From: Asaia bogorensis | Lineage (GTDB): Bacteria > Pseudomonadota > Alphaproteobacteria > Acetobacterales > Acetobacteraceae | Direction: 5' to 3' | Assembly (NCBI GenBank): GCA_945874515.1 | Contig: CAMCHA010000089.1 | Span: forward strand, 1-8,093 | Length of the DNA stretch: 8,093 bases | Shown here: positions 6,626 to 8,093 of the stretch, in pieces | Layout of the letters: each line of letters starts with the position of its first letter | How positions within the stretch are numbered: the stretch's first letter is position 1 | Notes under the pieces: generated by a model | What the model was told of the DNA's origin: nothing | The model's database searches: none | Seen by the model: the letters and a program-made list of their open reading frames with translations, nothing else | Made by a program: the position numbers and the translations under genes

Positions 6626-6952
6626 ATGCTCTATGAACTTCGCATTTATCACTGCCAGCCTGGGCGCCTGCCCGATCTGATGAAGCGTTTTGATACCATC
6701 ACGCTGAAGCTTTGGGATAAGCATGGCATTCGCCAGGCGGGTTTCTGGACCACGCTTATTGGCGATTCCAACCACAGCCTGACCTATATGGTGGCGTGGA
6801 AATCCTTGGCAGAACGCGAAGAAAAATGGATGAAATTCCAGGCCGATCCGGATTGGATCAAGGCACGCGCGGAAACCGAAGCCAATGGCCCGCTGCTGAC
6901 GAAAGTCACCAATGAAATCCTGCAGCCGACATCTTTCTCGTCGGTCAAGTAA
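6626..6952 (+). CDS. NIPSNAP family protein
   Basis: A 108-residue single-domain protein with a ferredoxin-like (dimeric alpha-beta barrel) pattern. The opening MLYELRIYHCQPGRL and the central GFWTTLIGDSNHSLTYMVAWKSLAEREEKW match NIPSNAP proteins, as do the later FQADPDW and a C-terminal ILQPTSFS. Bacterial members are frequent last genes of catabolic operons, and most have no proven reaction. Proteins of this fold often bind or isomerise small hydrophobic molecules. There is no signal peptide or membrane segment. It is the sixth and last gene of the operon, and the hairpin array begins 20 bases after its stop. Family call is firm; function is open. Confidence 0.88.
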   Translation: MLYELRIYHCQPGRLPDLMKRFDTITLKLWDKHGIRQAGFWTTLIGDSNHSLTYMVAWKSLAEREEKWMKFQADPDWIKARAETEANGPLLTKVTNEILQPTSFSSVK

Positions 6953-6971
6953 GAACAACGCACGCCAGAGG

Positions 6972-7033
6972 CGGGCGAGCGCCCGAATGGGCGCCGCCGC
7001 TTATGCGGCGAAGCCAAGCGCGCGGATGCGCGC
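6972..7033 (+). repeat. Cluster of consecutive 6-bp tetraloop hairpins downstream of the operon
   Basis: Three perfect hairpins, each with a 6-bp stem and a 4-base loop, follow one another: GCGCCC-GAAT-GGGCGC (6979-6994), CGCCGC-TTAT-GCGGCG (6995-7010) and GCGCGC-GGAT-GCGCGC (7018-7033). A fourth palindrome, CGGGCG-AG-CGCCCG (6972-6985), overlaps the first and could form only as an alternative to it. None is followed by a T run. They may stabilise the 3' end of the operon mRNA, take part in termination, or form part of a dispersed palindromic element. Confidence 0.6.
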
Positions 7034-7046
7034 GCCGGCGTCTGAG

Positions 7047-7113
7047 GGCGGATCGGTGATGATCCGCCACAGATAACGCAAGCCAAAGGCTTGCGGGGGA
7101 AGGCTACTTCCCC
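7047..7113. terminator. Three perfect hairpins between convergent genes, last one covering the prfC stop
   Basis: GGCGGATC-GGTGAT-GATCCGCC (7047-7068, 8 bp), CGCAAGCC-AAA-GGCTTGCG (7077-7095, 8 bp) and GGGGAAG-GCTA-CTTCCCC (7096-7113, 7 bp) follow in series. The last encloses the TAG stop of prfC (7104-7106). Because the flanking genes converge, these structures can serve transcripts of both strands. None has the T tract of a classical intrinsic terminator on either strand, so Rho-assisted termination or protection of 3' ends is as likely. Confidence 0.6.
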
Positions 7114-8093
7114 CCACCCAGCCCATGCTGTTCGCGCACGGCATGGAAGCGCAGCATGGGCCATTCTTCTTCCGCGCGGCGGCGGCGCCAATCGCTGCTG
7201 AAAAATGCCACCAGCGCGCCATCATGATCTTCAGCGACATCGCGCCGATTGGCTTCCGCGAAACGTTCCAGCGCGCCCGCTTCGGTTGAGGCAATCCAGC
7301 GCACCTGTTCCCACGGCGTGGCATCAAAGCCCGCCGGCACGCCATATTCCACACGTAGCCGGCTTTGCAGCACATCCAATTGCAATTGCCCCACCACGCC
7401 GACCACAGGCGGAGAACCGTCACGCGGTCGGAACAATTGCACCACGCCTTCTTCCGCTAATTGATCAAGCGCGGTGCGCAGCTTCTTCGCCAGCATCGGA
7501 TCATCCAGCCGGATATGGCGCAGGATTTCTGGCGCGAAGGAAGGCACGCCACGAAAATCCAACGCCTCACCTTCTGTCAGCGTATCGCCAATGCGCAGCG
7601 TGCCGTGATTGGCGATGCCGATCACATCGCCCGGCCAGGCTTCTTCCGCCACTTGCCGGTCTTTCGCAAAGAAAAACAGCGGCGCGTTCACTGGTACCTG
7701 TTTGCCGGTGCGGGTCTGGCGCAGTCGCATGCCCTTGGTCAGCCGCCCGCTGCAAAGCCGCACAAAAGCGACGCGGTCACGGTGATTGGGGTCCATATTC
7801 GCCTGAATCTTGAAGACAAATCCGGTGAGTTTTTCCTCACCCGGCGTCACTAGGCGCTGATCCGCCGCCCGCGCCCGTGGCGACGGCGCATGGCGCGCTA
7901 GCCCATCCAGCAAATGCGCAATGCCGAAATCGCGCAACGCAGAGCCGAAATAGACCGGCGTCAGTGAACCTTCCAAAAAACGATCCGTATTGAATGCGGG
8001 ATAGCCGGCACGCGCCAGCAGCACTTCTTCGGAAAGGGCCAAAGCCCTGTCATCCCCGACCAGCGCCGCAAGTTTCGGGTCTTCCGGCGATTC
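7104..8093 (-). CDS. prfC: Peptide chain release factor 3, C-terminal part (5' partial)
   Basis: The C-terminal 329 residues of RF3 on the minus strand; the frame stays open to the window edge, so the N-terminal G-domain with the GTP-binding motifs lies outside. RF3 is a ribosome-associated GTPase that recycles RF1 and RF2 after termination. Visible family blocks include LTPVYFGSALRDFGIAHLLDG, GFVFKIQANMDPNHRDR (fragment residues 91-107), the EEAWPGDVIGIANHGTLRIGD block, PSFAPEILRHIRLDDP, EEGVVQLFRP and VVGQLQLDVLQSRLRVEYGV, in the same order as E. coli RF3. These cover the domain II beta barrel and domain III. An internal TTG at 8042 is not the start. The stop is TAG at 7106-7104, inside a hairpin. 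The gene is convergent with the catabolic operon and unrelated to it in function. Confidence 0.96.
   Translation of the reverse strand, partial: ESPEDPKLAALVGDDRALALSEEVLLARAGYPAFNTDRFLEGSLTPVYFGSALRDFGIAHLLDGLARHAPSPRARAADQRLVTPGEEKLTGFVFKIQANMDPNHRDRVAFVRLCSGRLTKGMRLRQTRTGKQVPVNAPLFFFAKDRQVAEEAWPGDVIGIANHGTLRIGDTLTEGEALDFRGVPSFAPEILRHIRLDDPMLAKKLRTALDQLAEEGVVQLFRPRDGSPPVVGVVGQLQLDVLQSRLRVEYGVPAGFDATPWEQVRWIASTEAGALERFAEANRRDVAEDHDGALVAFFSSDWRRRRAEEEWPMLRFHAVREQHGLGGGK

Noticed and set aside
6972..7113. CRISPR array or tandem direct repeat
   Set aside because: The units are hairpins of different sequences with no shared direct repeat or regular spacers.
7205..7813. 202-codon plus-strand open frame opposite prfC
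   Set aside because: prfC has unmistakable RF3 motifs on the other strand; the plus-strand product has a low-complexity Ala/Arg/Pro-rich composition.

Overview
The window is a moderately GC-rich, densely packed stretch of bacterial chromosome. It most resembles an alphaproteobacterium of the Rhodospirillales/Acetobacteraceae type. The grounds are the pgpA-cinA pairing, a Bug-type periplasmic binding protein inside a catabolic cluster, and GC-rich codon use; this is inference, because no rRNA or other marker gene is present. There is no mobile element, tRNA, CRISPR array or phage gene. Two genes are cut by the window edges: a lytic transglycosylase at the left and peptide chain release factor 3 at the right.

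Left block (1-1402, + strand): the C-terminal catalytic part of a lytic transglycosylase, then pgpA (phosphatidylglycerophosphatase A), then a stand-alone CinA C-terminal domain protein (PncC, NMN amidohydrolase). They are 3-4 bases apart and look like one housekeeping transcription unit for cell wall, phospholipid and NAD maintenance.

About 150 bases with several inverted repeats (1403-1553) separate this from the middle block (1554-6952, + strand). That block is a six-gene catabolic operon: a carboxymuconolactone decarboxylase-like protein, a 3-hydroxyisobutyrate dehydrogenase-family oxidoreductase, a 657-residue old-yellow-enzyme/iron-sulfur/FAD reductase of the FadH-trimethylamine dehydrogenase type, a metallo-beta-lactamase-fold lactonase-like hydrolase, an orphan Bug/TctC-type solute-binding protein, and a NIPSNAP-family protein. 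Intergenic gaps are 4, 6, -4, 13 and 22 bases, so co-transcription is very likely. The families suggest uptake of an organic acid followed by reduction, dehydrogenation, decarboxylation and lactone opening. The substrate cannot be read from the sequence, and the combination does not match a textbook pathway that I recognise.

Right block: a convergent intergenic region (6953-7103) is almost filled by consecutive perfect hairpins, the last spanning the stop codon of prfC. prfC (7104-8093, - strand, 5' end outside the window) follows. The items most worth a second look are the unassigned catabolic operon and the hairpin array.
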